Source: an uncultured Pseudovibrio sp. (lineage in GTDB: Bacteria; Pseudomonadota; Alphaproteobacteria; Rhizobiales; Stappiaceae). Taken from it: 62,658 nt of DNA. Position numbers and translations under genes: made by a program. Positions 17,449 to 26,262 of the stretch are shown one piece after another. The notes under the pieces are model-generated. The model ran no database searches, was not told the origin of the DNA, and saw only the letters and a list, made by a program, of their open reading frames with translations. Every line of letters begins with the position of its first letter. Position 1 is the stretch's first letter. Location: assembly GCA_947502585.1 (NCBI GenBank), contig CANNAV010000008.1, positions 1-62,658 of the forward strand. The letters are read 5' to 3'.

Positions 17449-18384
17449 CTAAGCAGCCAGCCTTAAGCCGGGTATGGGCAGATCGTGCTGTGCGATGTGA
17501 TGGACGCCTTCTTCTGATGTTGTAAAGCCGCGCTCTTCCATGATGCATGACCATCCGTCACCATCTTTTCCAATCGTGAAAAGATTGTAGCGAGCAGGTG
17601 GTTTATGGCCACTCAGACCATTTGATGCAGATGGAACGCAAATCACAGGTACCGGGCCTTCTGGTCCGCTGATCTCCATACGTGTAGCGCGGTGGGTGTG
17701 GCCATGCAGGACCAGCTCTGCACCGTGTTCTGCGATGATGTTGCGGAAGCGGCTGGAGCCGACAAGGCGCTTATACCACGCAGTAGCGTTGCGCACAGGT
17801 GGGTGGTGCAGCATGACAACGCGGAAGTCTCCCCGCTCTTTTGCCCGTCCTAGCTGATCTGCCAGCTCACGCAGTTGGTTGCTGCTGATATGGCCGGTTG
17901 CCATGAAAGGGCCGGTTGCCCTGGCAGTGGAGAGGCCAGTAATCGTGATGTTGCCGCGTCTTCGCACAAACGGGAAGTGTGGATCGTTTCCCGGTGGTGG
18001 TGTCAGGCCAAGGTCGGGGTCGCTTTGCATGTATGGTCGCCAGGCGCCATAGGCTTGCTTTAAAGCGCCAGGGACATAGGCGTCATGATTGCCGGGTGTC
18101 AGGGATAAAGTATCGGGAGACCCCACGATTGCGAGCCAGTCTCTGGCTCCGGCAACCTCTTTGGGCAGTGCGATATTGACCAGGTCTCCGCAAAGCGCAA
18201 TATGATCCGGCTGTTGCGCGTGAATATCGCGTATCAGTGCATCAAGATAAGAGTTGGTCATTGCATGGGCGCGGTTGCGCCGCCAGTTTATGTAGCCAAG
18301 AACACGCTTCGAGGCGAGCTGGACTGGCTGAACATCGGGCAATGGACCCAGATGTGGGTCAGATATGTGTACAAGCTTAAACAT
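17449..18384 (-). CDS. calcineurin-like metallophosphoesterase (CpdA-like)
   Basis: A 311-aa protein with the complete metallophosphoesterase set: DPH (9-11), GDLVN (66-70), GNHD (98-101), HHPP (193-196) and HGHTH (227-231). These bind two metals. The arrangement and length resemble bacterial cyclic-nucleotide phosphodiesterases (CpdA/Icc) and related DNA-repair-exonuclease-like enzymes, so cAMP hydrolysis is a reasonable guess. The family is too broad to be sure. It has no signal peptide and is probably cytosolic. It is transcribed away from the NUDIX gene. A possible 38-codon ORF lies upstream on the same strand. Confidence 0.85.
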   Translation of the reverse strand: MFKLVHISDPHLGPLPDVQPVQLASKRVLGYINWRRNRAHAMTNSYLDALIRDIHAQQPDHIALCGDLVNIALPKEVAGARDWLAIVGSPDTLSLTPGNHDAYVPGALKQAYGAWRPYMQSDPDLGLTPPPGNDPHFPFVRRRGNITITGLSTARATGPFMATGHISSNQLRELADQLGRAKERGDFRVVMLHHPPVRNATAWYKRLVGSSRFRNIIAEHGAELVLHGHTHRATRMEISGPEGPVPVICVPSASNGLSGHKPPARYNLFTIGKDGDGWSCIMEERGFTTSEEGVHHIAQHDLPIPGLRLAA

Positions 18385-18835
18385 GGCTTGCGCATCATCG
18401 CTGCATTGCGACAGAGGTCAAGGAGTTTTCCTTAAATCCGGGAATTACCATCAAGCGCATTTAACAGATCAGCAATGCTGACTTCTGAATTTCCTTAAAG
18501 GCAAGAAGATGGGCGCAAAACAGCATTGTCATGGATGTTTGCAGAATCGACTGCTGGGGTCCAATGGAAACGTTTTGCGCGACGGAAGCGAGCAAGAACT
18601 TTAGCAAGCATGACGGTTTACTCCTGCGATTTGAGAAACGCGGATTGGGTGTCTGTTATAATTAGGTTATGGGGCCGAACTGATTAGTTTTTGGAATTAA
18701 GCTTGTTCTTTGAACTCTTTTTACGCCTGTCCTGCAGGTTGTGTAATGTTAGTTTTGCAAGGGTGATATGCACTTTTTGCATACTTGATATTCCGGAATT
18801 TAATTCCGCTATATCAATTGATTATATCGAATGAG
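18385..18835. other. intergenic region upstream of the metallophosphoesterase and NUDIX genes
   Basis: A 451-base divergent region. It holds the small minus-strand ORF at 18495-18611. Close to the NUDIX start there is an AT-rich stretch with a TTCCGGAATTTAATTCCG-type dyad (about 18790-18808). The dyad could be an operator or hairpin in the NUDIX leader; nothing else supports it. Confidence 0.45.
18495..18611 (-). CDS. possible 38-aa basic small protein
   Basis: ATG at 18611, nine bases after a perfect AGGAG, opens MLAKVLARFRRAKRFHWTPA and runs 38 codons to a TAA at 18495. The N-terminal half is a basic amphipathic helix candidate (FRRAKRF), followed by a polar tail. Codon choice resembles the neighbours. 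The 24 bases around its ribosome site recur, slightly changed, at 19614-19637. I know no family for it. It is 110 bases upstream of the metallophosphoesterase on the same strand and might be co-transcribed with it. Confidence 0.4.
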   Translation of the reverse strand: MLAKVLARFRRAKRFHWTPAVDSANIHDNAVLRPSSCL

Positions 18836-19324
18836 ATGCCGAGCGTGGCAAGCTTTAAGGCGCGATTTATCAATTTTCTGGTGCAATCCGGCGCTTTTTT
18901 GAGTCGTTTGAGTCGAGGGATGGCGTCAGGTGTGCGCGTAACGGCATTTGACGCTGAAAACCGGGCCTTTCTCGTGCGTCATCAATATCTGACAGGCTGG
19001 TATTTTCCTGGTGGAGCTGTTGAATCCGGGGAGACAATAGCTGAGGCTGCCCGCAGAGAGCTGGTGGAAGAAACGGGATATGGATATGGGCCGGATGTGA
19101 CGTTGCTTTCCCTGCATCTGAATCGTGGTGGAACTGGTCGCGATCAAGTGGGTTTATTTAAAGTCAGCCTGCTGGAGCAAGATCCGAACTGGATAAGGCC
19201 GGCGCTGGAAATCTCAGATCTACAGCTATTTGCGTTGGATGCTTTACCAGATGATGTGAGTCCGGCGACGTTGCGTCGTCTGAAGGAAATTGCGGGTGAA
19301 GGTGAACCTGATCCCTATTGGTAG
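18836..19324 (+). CDS. NUDIX hydrolase
   Basis: A 162-aa protein taking ATG 18836 (MPSVASFKARF); an upstream in-frame start is possible but has no ribosome site. The NUDIX box is complete at 59-81: GG, AVESGET, then AARRELVEETG. The fold covers about 30-155. An N-terminal helix (8-28) is hydrophobic enough to associate with membrane. The box hydrolyses a nucleoside diphosphate linked to another group; the exact substrate is not readable. It is a single gene between divergent and unrelated neighbours. Confidence 0.9.
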   Translation: MPSVASFKARFINFLVQSGAFLSRLSRGMASGVRVTAFDAENRAFLVRHQYLTGWYFPGGAVESGETIAEAARRELVEETGYGYGPDVTLLSLHLNRGGTGRDQVGLFKVSLLEQDPNWIRPALEISDLQLFALDALPDDVSPATLRRLKEIAGEGEPDPYW

Positions 19325-19647
19325 TTGTTTCCCAGTGGCCTGTGTGAAAGTGGACTACAACTAACGAATACGCATCTGCACTTGGTTTTGCACTTTACGA
19401 CAGAAAATTTGCGTGTTATCCAAGCGTATGAAATTATGTTTCGTGTGCTGTCGCATACGAGGAACCGGGTACTTGGGGTGCAGGCCTTATGGCTATTTGC
19501 TGGGAACAGCGACGACGAATGAACGCGCGGGATTTGTTCTCGCATGGTGCATCGTGCCGTCCTTCTCTCAGTGTGCTCCCAATATCGGTCTGACTGACCG
19601 AGCCACACGGATCGACGGTTTTACTCCTTCGATTTGTGGTGTGAACT
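19325..19647. other. intergenic region, no gene seen
   Basis: 323 bases between the NUDIX and GNAT genes. Frames on either strand lack coding character. The only notable element is the 24-base block at 19614-19637 resembling the ribosome-site region of the 38-codon ORF at 18611. Here the ATG position reads GATC, so no equivalent ORF follows. Confidence 0.45.
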
Positions 19648-20223
19648 ATGGTAGTTTCAAAATGGCTGGTGCGGCAGGAAACCCCGGCAGATTTCTCTGA
19701 GATTGAGCAGATGCAAGCAGAGGCGTTTGGCCCTGAACGGTTTGGGCGGACGGCGTTCAGGATCCGTGAAGGCGTTCAGCAAGCCTCCCAGCTGTGTTTT
19801 GTCGGGGAGCTGAACGGTGAGATTGCCGGGTCTGTAAAACTCACGCCGATCATGATTGGTTACAGCCAGAGCATGTTGCTGGGGCCGTTAACTGTGAAAG
19901 CCACCTATAAAGGGAAGGGGCTGGGTGGTCTTTTGCTGAAGACAGTTGCGGCCGAGGCCAAAGCGCGAGGCGTTCAGTCCATCTTGTTGGTTGGTGATCA
20001 TTCTTACTATGGGCCACACGGTTATGAGCAGGTTCCTCATGGCCGGATCACGCTGCCAGGACCAGTTGATCCGGATCGGGTGCTCGTTTTGAAACTGCAA
20101 ACAGGGACAATGCCAACTGGTGCTGTGGTTGGTGGCTATGTGAAGCCTGCGCTTGTGGCGAGCAAGCAAGATAACGTTCAACTGGTGAACATGATGCGGG
20201 GTTCGCTGGCAATAGCGACCTGA
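19648..20223 (+). CDS. GNAT-family N-acetyltransferase (YhbS-like)
   Basis: A 191-aa single-domain acetyltransferase. The acetyl-CoA loop is in LTVKATYKGKGLGGLLLKTV (about 88-107), with the RxxGxG-type motif as YKGKGLGG. The following ILLVGDHSYYGPHGYEQVP is typical of the YhbS/COG3153 subgroup. A C-terminal extension of about 45 residues follows the core fold. The acceptor is unknown. It stands alone, converging on the MoxR operon with about 160 bases between them. Confidence 0.88.
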   Translation: MVVSKWLVRQETPADFSEIEQMQAEAFGPERFGRTAFRIREGVQQASQLCFVGELNGEIAGSVKLTPIMIGYSQSMLLGPLTVKATYKGKGLGGLLLKTVAAEAKARGVQSILLVGDHSYYGPHGYEQVPHGRITLPGPVDPDRVLVLKLQTGTMPTGAVVGGYVKPALVASKQDNVQLVNMMRGSLAIAT

Positions 20224-20384
20224 AAGGCTGGGCAGGATAACTGGAGCATGTTGCGTTTATGCTCATTCACGCACCATGCTCTGGCTTTCTGTTTTTATGC
20301 ATATTTTTAACCAAAAACCGAAGGCAATTTTCGGGAAACGCTCTTGATCATCCTGCAGATAACGTTTCCATTTAGGATGTTTTT

Positions 20385-22469
20385 CTATCGTCCTTCACGA
20401 TGCCAGGTCAAGGACAGAAGCCCCAATAGTAAGGTAAGGCCGAGGAAGCCGACGAGAAGCGGGTAACGGTCTATGCCGTTCAGTGTGCTGGCGTCTGTGC
20501 GTTTGATGCCGATCCAGCCGTTTCCATGATATTGAACGGATGAATTCTGCGCGATGATATTGGGCAGGGATAAGGATGCTCCGTCATTGCCGCCGATCCG
20601 CAAGGTTGTACTGCCTGTCTGTTCTGTGATGTCAGCGAGTTTGTCTGCGGTTGAGACCACTTCCAGAAATTCTCTCGGGTTTGGCGGACCGACGTTAATC
20701 AGTGCGGTGTGTACTCCATCTGTTGCTGAATAAAGGCCGTGCTCTTCGGCTTTGACGGATACTGTCCAGTGTCCTGTTGTGTCCTTTATCAGCTCCAGTT
20801 GCTCTGTTTTGCCGGAGGGAGAAGTGAACGTGACCGGATCAACCAGAGTGGCGAGGGTTTGTCGCTCCGCAAGCAGATCAGAACCACGTAACGATAAGCG
20901 GAGGGCTTCTTCTTCCAGATCTGGCTCTTTCATAAGCCAATGCGCCAGCCTGCGAAGAAGAGGGACGTGTGGGCCGCCGCCTTCATAACCTCTTGCCCAG
21001 AGCCAGACATGATCGGACAGCAGAGCAGCAACGCGGCCTTTGCCGACGCGGCTGAGGACGAGCAGGGGTTTATCGCCCAGCGCCGTCATTATGGGCTGGC
21101 CTTCCCGCACATTCGCCCCGACGAGGCGGAACCATTTGCCCCACTTTGGCGGGCTTTCGCCAGCACCTGGCAGATCGCGTGTTACCGGATGGCGCAGGCC
21201 GATCTCTGAGACATTGGCAAAAAAGGGTTCTTCGAAGACTTCCCCGGTTGGAGATGCTGGAAGCACATGGCCCAGCGGGGTTCTGAAGATACTGTTGGCC
21301 TCAGCGTAGTCAGGGCCGCCTGCAATGAGGACAGCTCCACCGTCATTGACGTAACGGGCGATGTTGTCGAAGTAGAGCAAGGGGAGGACACCGCGGCGCT
21401 CATAGCGGTCGAAGATGATGAGGTCGAATTCGTCGATCTTGACAGAGAACAGTTCCCGGGTTGGGAAGGCGATCAGAGACAGCTGGTTGATTGGGGTTCC
21501 GTCTTGCTTTGCCGGCGGGCGCAGGATGGTGAAGTGGACGAGATCCACAGACGCATCTGATTTAAGTAAGTTGCGCCACGTGCGCTCACCTGCATGAGGA
21601 GAACCGGAAACCAGCAGCACACGGAGATTTTCGCGGACACCATCAATGGTGACAAGGGTGCGGTTGTTCAGCGGTGTCAGCTCGCCTTTGAGCGTTTCCA
21701 CCTCAAACTCATAGATGTTCTGGCCGCCGTGTTCGATCCCGACAGCGACCTCAGCCGGATAGCCTGAGGAGATAAACTGTTTGGACAGGATATCGCCGTT
21801 GCGGCGGACTATGATTTCAGCGCGATTTCCAAAGGGCTGCTGTGTACCTTCCTCAATCAACTCCAGCTGGACAACCTGTGTTGAGCCGACCAGGCCAAAA
21901 CGCGGGGCTTTAGCGACTTTCAACCGGCGGTCAAATTCGCCTTCGCGACCTGTGACAAGTGCGTGGACCGGAGCAGAGAAGCCTAGCTTTTCAGCTGTGA
22001 CTGGTACATCGTGTATCTGACCATCGGTGATCACGATGGCTCCGGCTATTCTTTCTGGTGGGACATCTGCCAGCTCATTGGAGATTGCGGCGAAGGCGCG
22101 GGTGCCATCGCCGTTTTCCATAGTGGCGTCGTTAAGAGAAACCTGTCGCAGATCGATACCATCGATGGCCTGAAGCTGACTGACGATACTTTCCCGTGCA
22201 GCCTCGGTCAGCTCTGCGCGGTTTTCCAGTTGCTGGCTCATGCTGTTGTCAGAGACGAGAACAACGGTACCTGGCAAGTACTCCCGATCCTCCCGTAAGA
22301 CAGCTGGATTGAGCAGTGCCACAACCAGCAGCGCCAGGGCGGTGGAGCGGATCAGGGCACCGCGCATGCCTGCGAAGAGGAGGTAGGCGCAGACCAGAGC
22401 TATGATTACTCCGGGTGCGATTATTGCCGGAAGAGGCAGAAGCGGGTCGATGGAAAGAGACCATTTCAT
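20385..22469 (-). CDS. large membrane protein with degenerate VWA fold, MoxR operon
   Basis: A 694-aa protein, last gene of the moxR operon. Two N-terminal membrane helices (about 14-33 and 40-56) precede a von Willebrand A-like domain. Its metal-site DxSxS is intact as DNSMS (74-78), preceded by the strand GTVVLVS. IAGAIVITDGQIHD supplies the later VWA strand. Around 330-470 is a class-I-glutamine-amidotransferase-like fold (GAVLIAGGPDY, RVAALLSDHVWLWARGYEGG). The C-terminus has one more helix (PLLVGFLGLTLLLGLLSL). The bulk is probably periplasmic. This architecture recurs next to the BatA/DUF4159-like gene in many alphaproteobacteria. Its biochemical job is unknown. Confidence 0.85.
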   Translation of the reverse strand: MKWSLSIDPLLPLPAIIAPGVIIALVCAYLLFAGMRGALIRSTALALLVVALLNPAVLREDREYLPGTVVLVSDNSMSQQLENRAELTEAARESIVSQLQAIDGIDLRQVSLNDATMENGDGTRAFAAISNELADVPPERIAGAIVITDGQIHDVPVTAEKLGFSAPVHALVTGREGEFDRRLKVAKAPRFGLVGSTQVVQLELIEEGTQQPFGNRAEIIVRRNGDILSKQFISSGYPAEVAVGIEHGGQNIYEFEVETLKGELTPLNNRTLVTIDGVRENLRVLLVSGSPHAGERTWRNLLKSDASVDLVHFTILRPPAKQDGTPINQLSLIAFPTRELFSVKIDEFDLIIFDRYERRGVLPLLYFDNIARYVNDGGAVLIAGGPDYAEANSIFRTPLGHVLPASPTGEVFEEPFFANVSEIGLRHPVTRDLPGAGESPPKWGKWFRLVGANVREGQPIMTALGDKPLLVLSRVGKGRVAALLSDHVWLWARGYEGGGPHVPLLRRLAHWLMKEPDLEEEALRLSLRGSDLLAERQTLATLVDPVTFTSPSGKTEQLELIKDTTGHWTVSVKAEEHGLYSATDGVHTALINVGPPNPREFLEVVSTADKLADITEQTGSTTLRIGGNDGASLSLPNIIAQNSSVQYHGNGWIGIKRTDASTLNGIDRYPLLVGFLGLTLLLGLLSLTWHREGR

Positions 22470-22506
22470 GTGTGTAGCTGCGCTCCGCGTCTTGTTTCCT
22501 GGCCCA

Positions 22507-25317
22507 CTATTGGCCGATACGTTCCAGCAGGGCTGGGATGTGAACCTGATCTGCCTTATAGTTGCCGGTCATGGTGTACATTAGGATGTTGATGCCCACG
22601 CGGGCTGCCATCTCGCGCTGATTGCCATCTGCGGGAATGGTTGGGTAGAGGTAGTTCCCTGCTGTATCGATGGCCCATGCTGCAGCGAAGTCGTTGCCAC
22701 TGATCATGATGGGGGACACGCCATCGCCTGCACGCACAGGATGGCTGCCATCTGAGGTGGTCGCGCTGGCCTGTATCCACATGGGGCTTTGATTGTAACG
22801 GCCTGGGAATTTATTCAGAATATAGAAGGTTTTGGTCAGCACGTGATCTTGCGGAACAGGTTCCAGACCAGGAATATCCAGCCCGCGCAAAAGTTGCTGA
22901 AGCTTTAGTTTGTTTGGAGAGTTTGCGCTGGGTCCGAACGCATCCCGGGTATCGAACAGGATGGTACCGCCGTTGCGCATGTAGGCGCTGATCCGCGACA
23001 TGGCTTCAGGGCTTGGCATCTGCATGCCTGCATCAATGGCCCAGTAGATGATTGGGAAGAAGGCCAGCTCATGGCTTTGCAAGTCCAGTCCTGTCGGGGC
23101 TTCGGGTTCGAGCGCGGTTCTGTCTGTAAGCAATCTGGTGAGGCCAAACAGGCCGGCGCGGCTGATTTCATCCACCTCTGGCACTCCCGTCATAACATAG
23201 GCAAGACGGGTATCCAGTGAAGCGTCGAGAGCGAACTGTTCTGCGTTGTCCTGTGCCTGCGTTTTATCAGCGCCGGACAGGCTTAGGCTGGAGGCGATCA
23301 GCAGCAGAGCAGCAGCGTTGGTGAACTGGCTCCGGCGCAATTTGCCGGAAAGCCAGAGCAGAGCGAGCGTATCCAGCAAAGCCAGCAGGATTGCGATGGA
23401 GAAGAACCAACCGCGCAAGTCCTGTGGTTTTTCCGAGGGGTAATCTAATATTTTGGCCATGGGCAAAGGTTTCAGGTCCAACGGGATCAGGTTGTCCTCA
23501 TCTTCCAGGAGGTTGAGTGCGCGTGCTGTATCGTCGGTGCCGTAGAGACCCGGGGGGGTGTCGCGGCCCGGGTGGGTGGTTGCAAAGTCGCGTTCTGGAA
23601 CAGGTGTATGATTGGCAGAGGGGGATGTGAGTTTTCCATAGCCGTCCAGCATTTTGAGCAGCGGCAGGGCGGAGGCTGATCCTGTGCCGTCTGATTCTTC
23701 ATCCGGATTGAAGGCTGCCTTTGATGATATGCTTGTGATGGCCCGCAGCATATCTACGAAACTACCGGAAAGAGGCAAGCTGGACCATTTGGTATCAGGT
23801 GTTACATGGAACAGGATAATGGTTCCGTTGCCGTGTTTTCTGGCTGTTACAAGTGGGGTTCCGTCTTCCAGTGAGGCCCATGTTCTGTCCGGAAGGTCTG
23901 CGGTGGGTTCTGCAAGTACCTGACGATTGACTGTGACGTCTTTGGGGAGGGTGATGGAACGGAATGGGCTGTTTTCAGAAAATGACCTGAGCGCCTGAGG
24001 CTCTTTCCAGGAAAGGGAGCCCCCTAGTTTGCGATCACCCCGCCTGAGGTCAACCGGGATGAGAGAATCTTGTTTTTCCGGTAGTTGTGGGCCTGCGAAG
24101 CGCACCAGTGTGCCGCCCCTGGAGACCCAGCTGGCAATGTCAGCCTCTGTTGTCCTGGGCAGGGTGCCGACTTCAGCGAGGACCAGAACAGAAATGCCTT
24201 TGTCGAAATAGTCGGAGATGGCACTGGTGATGTCTGTGCTTTTCGCTGGCGGAAGGTCTGCGAATGGAGCGAGTGCGCGTTCCAGATAGTAAAGCGGGGA
24301 GAGCAGAGGTTGAGAACGGTCAGCAAAACCGCCGGCGAACAGACCGACTTTGCGGCGGCGCCAATGCTCGTCCACAAGCACAGTGCTGCCAGCGCTGGAC
24401 TTGCCGGGAATGGTGAGCTTTGTGATGTCGTTGCGCAGTTCTGACGGCAGCTCCAGTGAAATTTCCGCGGCGCCTTGTCCTGGTTTCATCTCAATGGTCT
24501 GCTCTGCAATAACCCGCTGCTTGCGATCAAAGGCGCGGACCGTCACTGTCTCGGCCAGGGGGGCGGGGTGCCGGAGGACCGTAGCAGTCATGGCTCCGGC
24601 AGTGTTTCGCAATTGTTTGAGTGCATAGACCGGGGTGTCTGAACGATAGATGAGGAACGAGCTTCCTCGGACATCTGATGCTCTGGCAATGTTGGCCAGG
24701 CCTCTTGCGAAGCTGGTGACGGAAGGCTCTTCCAACGGTGAGGAGAACCAGAGGATTGCACCGGGCGCTTTCTTATCTGCCTGCTTTTGCAGAGCAGGGA
24801 TGAGTTCTGACCGGGCGGCTGGCCAGCCCTGAGGGGTTAGTGCGCGAAGCTGGTCGGCAATTTCCTGTGCACTGGAAAGGCGCATGGGCTGGGCAGGACC
24901 ATCAGCAGTGGTGACCAGCATGACGGTTCTGTTGTTCTGCGCAGCGCCGTCTACAATGAGTTCCGCCATGCGGATCTGGCGATCCCAATCAGCTGATGAG
25001 TCCCAGCCATTGTCGACGATGAGCCAGAGTGGGCCTGTTTCAGGCTCAGCAATATCCAGCGGTTTCCAGACGGGGCCAGCCATGGAGATAATGAGGATTG
25101 TTGCCAGCATAAGACGCAACAGGATCAACCACCACGGGGTGTGTTGAGGGGTTTCTTCTTTATTGCGAAGAGAAAGCAGTAAGCGCAGAGGCGGGAACTT
25201 GATGTGTGCAGGCTGAGGCGGTGTGGTGCGGAGCAGCCACCACAGAACGGGCAGAGCTGCGAGTGCGGTGAGAACCCACGGTGCTGCAAACCCTATTGGC
25301 AGAAGAGAACTCATCAT
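22507..25317 (-). CDS. BatA-N/DUF4159 double-module membrane protein
   Basis: A 936-aa protein. The first 85 residues are the BatA N-terminal module: helix APWVLTALAALPVLWWLLRT, then PPLRLLLSLRNKEETPQHTP and a second helix. A VWA-like region follows (PLWLIVDNGWDSSADWDRQI, MIDAS altered to DNGWD). After a membrane helix at about 640-660 comes a periplasmic DUF4159 domain (about 700-930), including ALDASLDTRLAYVMTGVPEV and GTILFDTRDAFG. Its ATG overlaps the DUF58 stop (ATGA), and the following gene starts 37 bases later. It is the presumed membrane partner of MoxR and DUF58. Confidence 0.88.
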   Translation of the reverse strand: MMSSLLPIGFAAPWVLTALAALPVLWWLLRTTPPQPAHIKFPPLRLLLSLRNKEETPQHTPWWLILLRLMLATILIISMAGPVWKPLDIAEPETGPLWLIVDNGWDSSADWDRQIRMAELIVDGAAQNNRTVMLVTTADGPAQPMRLSSAQEIADQLRALTPQGWPAARSELIPALQKQADKKAPGAILWFSSPLEEPSVTSFARGLANIARASDVRGSSFLIYRSDTPVYALKQLRNTAGAMTATVLRHPAPLAETVTVRAFDRKQRVIAEQTIEMKPGQGAAEISLELPSELRNDITKLTIPGKSSAGSTVLVDEHWRRRKVGLFAGGFADRSQPLLSPLYYLERALAPFADLPPAKSTDITSAISDYFDKGISVLVLAEVGTLPRTTEADIASWVSRGGTLVRFAGPQLPEKQDSLIPVDLRRGDRKLGGSLSWKEPQALRSFSENSPFRSITLPKDVTVNRQVLAEPTADLPDRTWASLEDGTPLVTARKHGNGTIILFHVTPDTKWSSLPLSGSFVDMLRAITSISSKAAFNPDEESDGTGSASALPLLKMLDGYGKLTSPSANHTPVPERDFATTHPGRDTPPGLYGTDDTARALNLLEDEDNLIPLDLKPLPMAKILDYPSEKPQDLRGWFFSIAILLALLDTLALLWLSGKLRRSQFTNAAALLLIASSLSLSGADKTQAQDNAEQFALDASLDTRLAYVMTGVPEVDEISRAGLFGLTRLLTDRTALEPEAPTGLDLQSHELAFFPIIYWAIDAGMQMPSPEAMSRISAYMRNGGTILFDTRDAFGPSANSPNKLKLQQLLRGLDIPGLEPVPQDHVLTKTFYILNKFPGRYNQSPMWIQASATTSDGSHPVRAGDGVSPIMISGNDFAAAWAIDTAGNYLYPTIPADGNQREMAARVGINILMYTMTGNYKADQVHIPALLERIGQ

Positions 25318-26240
25318 GGATGACCTCCTCTCATTTTATGTTGTGGTGCATCTGCCAGGTGGGAATGAAGCAACATCAGCGGTTGGACCGACGGGCGGTC
25401 TGTGTGGTGCAGAGTATAGCTCCAGCCGAATTTACAGGCGAGCGTGATGATCTGGTCTTTATGTGCGGCGAGGCGATGCAGGTACTCCTGCTGCCATGTT
25501 TGCGCACGACCTGCCTTGAGCTGCTCTCCGTTTTCAGGATCTTCGAACCGGGTTGGTCCGGTGAACGGGAAAGTCTCTTCAAGCGGGTCCAGCAGTTGTA
25601 TAAGGTGGCCTTTTGCGCCTGTGCTGGCGATACTGGCCATCCACTTTTCCAGCTTTTCCGGCGGATCGAGCAGGTCAGAAAAGAGCACAATTTCTGAAAA
25701 GCGATGGATTCCTTCCGGATTTGGAAGCGTGACTTCGGGGGGGGCGTGCGCGAGGGTCTCTGCGATGATCTGCATTGAGTTTCCGCTGGCCAGGGGTCTC
25801 GTCAGGCCTGCCAGGCCGACCCGTTCGCCGGCTTTATTCAGGGCACAGGTCAGAGCCAGCATGAGCAGCAAAGCGCGGTCGCGTTTAGAGGCGGCAGCTT
25901 GTTTGCTCCGGAAACACATGGAGACGGACAGGTCTGCCCAGACCCAGATGGTTTGGGCTGCTTCCCATTCGCGCTCACGTACATAAAGATTGTTGTCGCG
26001 GGCGGAGCGGCGCCAGTCAACCTGCCGAGCGGCTTCACCGGAGAGGAAAGGGCGGAATTGCCAGAAGGTCTCGCCGGGGCCTGCACGGCGACGGCCATGC
26101 CAGCCTGAAGTGACATTGGCAGCAATACGCCTTGCCTCAATCAGCAGCTCTGGCAAGGTATCAGCTAGGGATTGCGCTTCGCCCGTTAAGCCGAAGATGT
26201 TTTCCTGTCTGTCTTGAGGAGTGGTCCCCGAAGATAACAT
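25314..26240 (-). CDS. DUF58 domain protein (MoxR-associated)
   Basis: A 308-aa cytosolic protein. I start it at ATG 26240 (MLSSGTTPQDRQ); an upstream extension runs into moxR and is rejected. The DUF58 core is clear: GRRRAGPGETFWQFRPF, the signature GEAARQVDWRRSARDNNLYVRERE in pieces at about 90-115, then a VWA-like part with IWVWADLSVSMCF and EIVLFSDLLDPPEKLE. The VWA metal motif is altered (DLSVS keeps D, S and S). DUF58 proteins accompany MoxR ATPases, probably as substrate or adaptor. It is 22 bases after moxR and overlaps the next gene by four. Confidence 0.92.
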   Translation of the reverse strand: MLSSGTTPQDRQENIFGLTGEAQSLADTLPELLIEARRIAANVTSGWHGRRRAGPGETFWQFRPFLSGEAARQVDWRRSARDNNLYVREREWEAAQTIWVWADLSVSMCFRSKQAAASKRDRALLLMLALTCALNKAGERVGLAGLTRPLASGNSMQIIAETLAHAPPEVTLPNPEGIHRFSEIVLFSDLLDPPEKLEKWMASIASTGAKGHLIQLLDPLEETFPFTGPTRFEDPENGEQLKAGRAQTWQQEYLHRLAAHKDQIITLACKFGWSYTLHHTDRPSVQPLMLLHSHLADAPQHKMRGGHP

Positions 26241-26262
26241 ATGTGATCCCGTCGGCTTGTTG

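Noticed and set aside
20242..20348. Fourth copy of the 105-bp repeat
   Set aside because: It shares GAGCATGTTGCGTTT and a GAAACGCTC end but little else. A covariance search is needed before grouping it.
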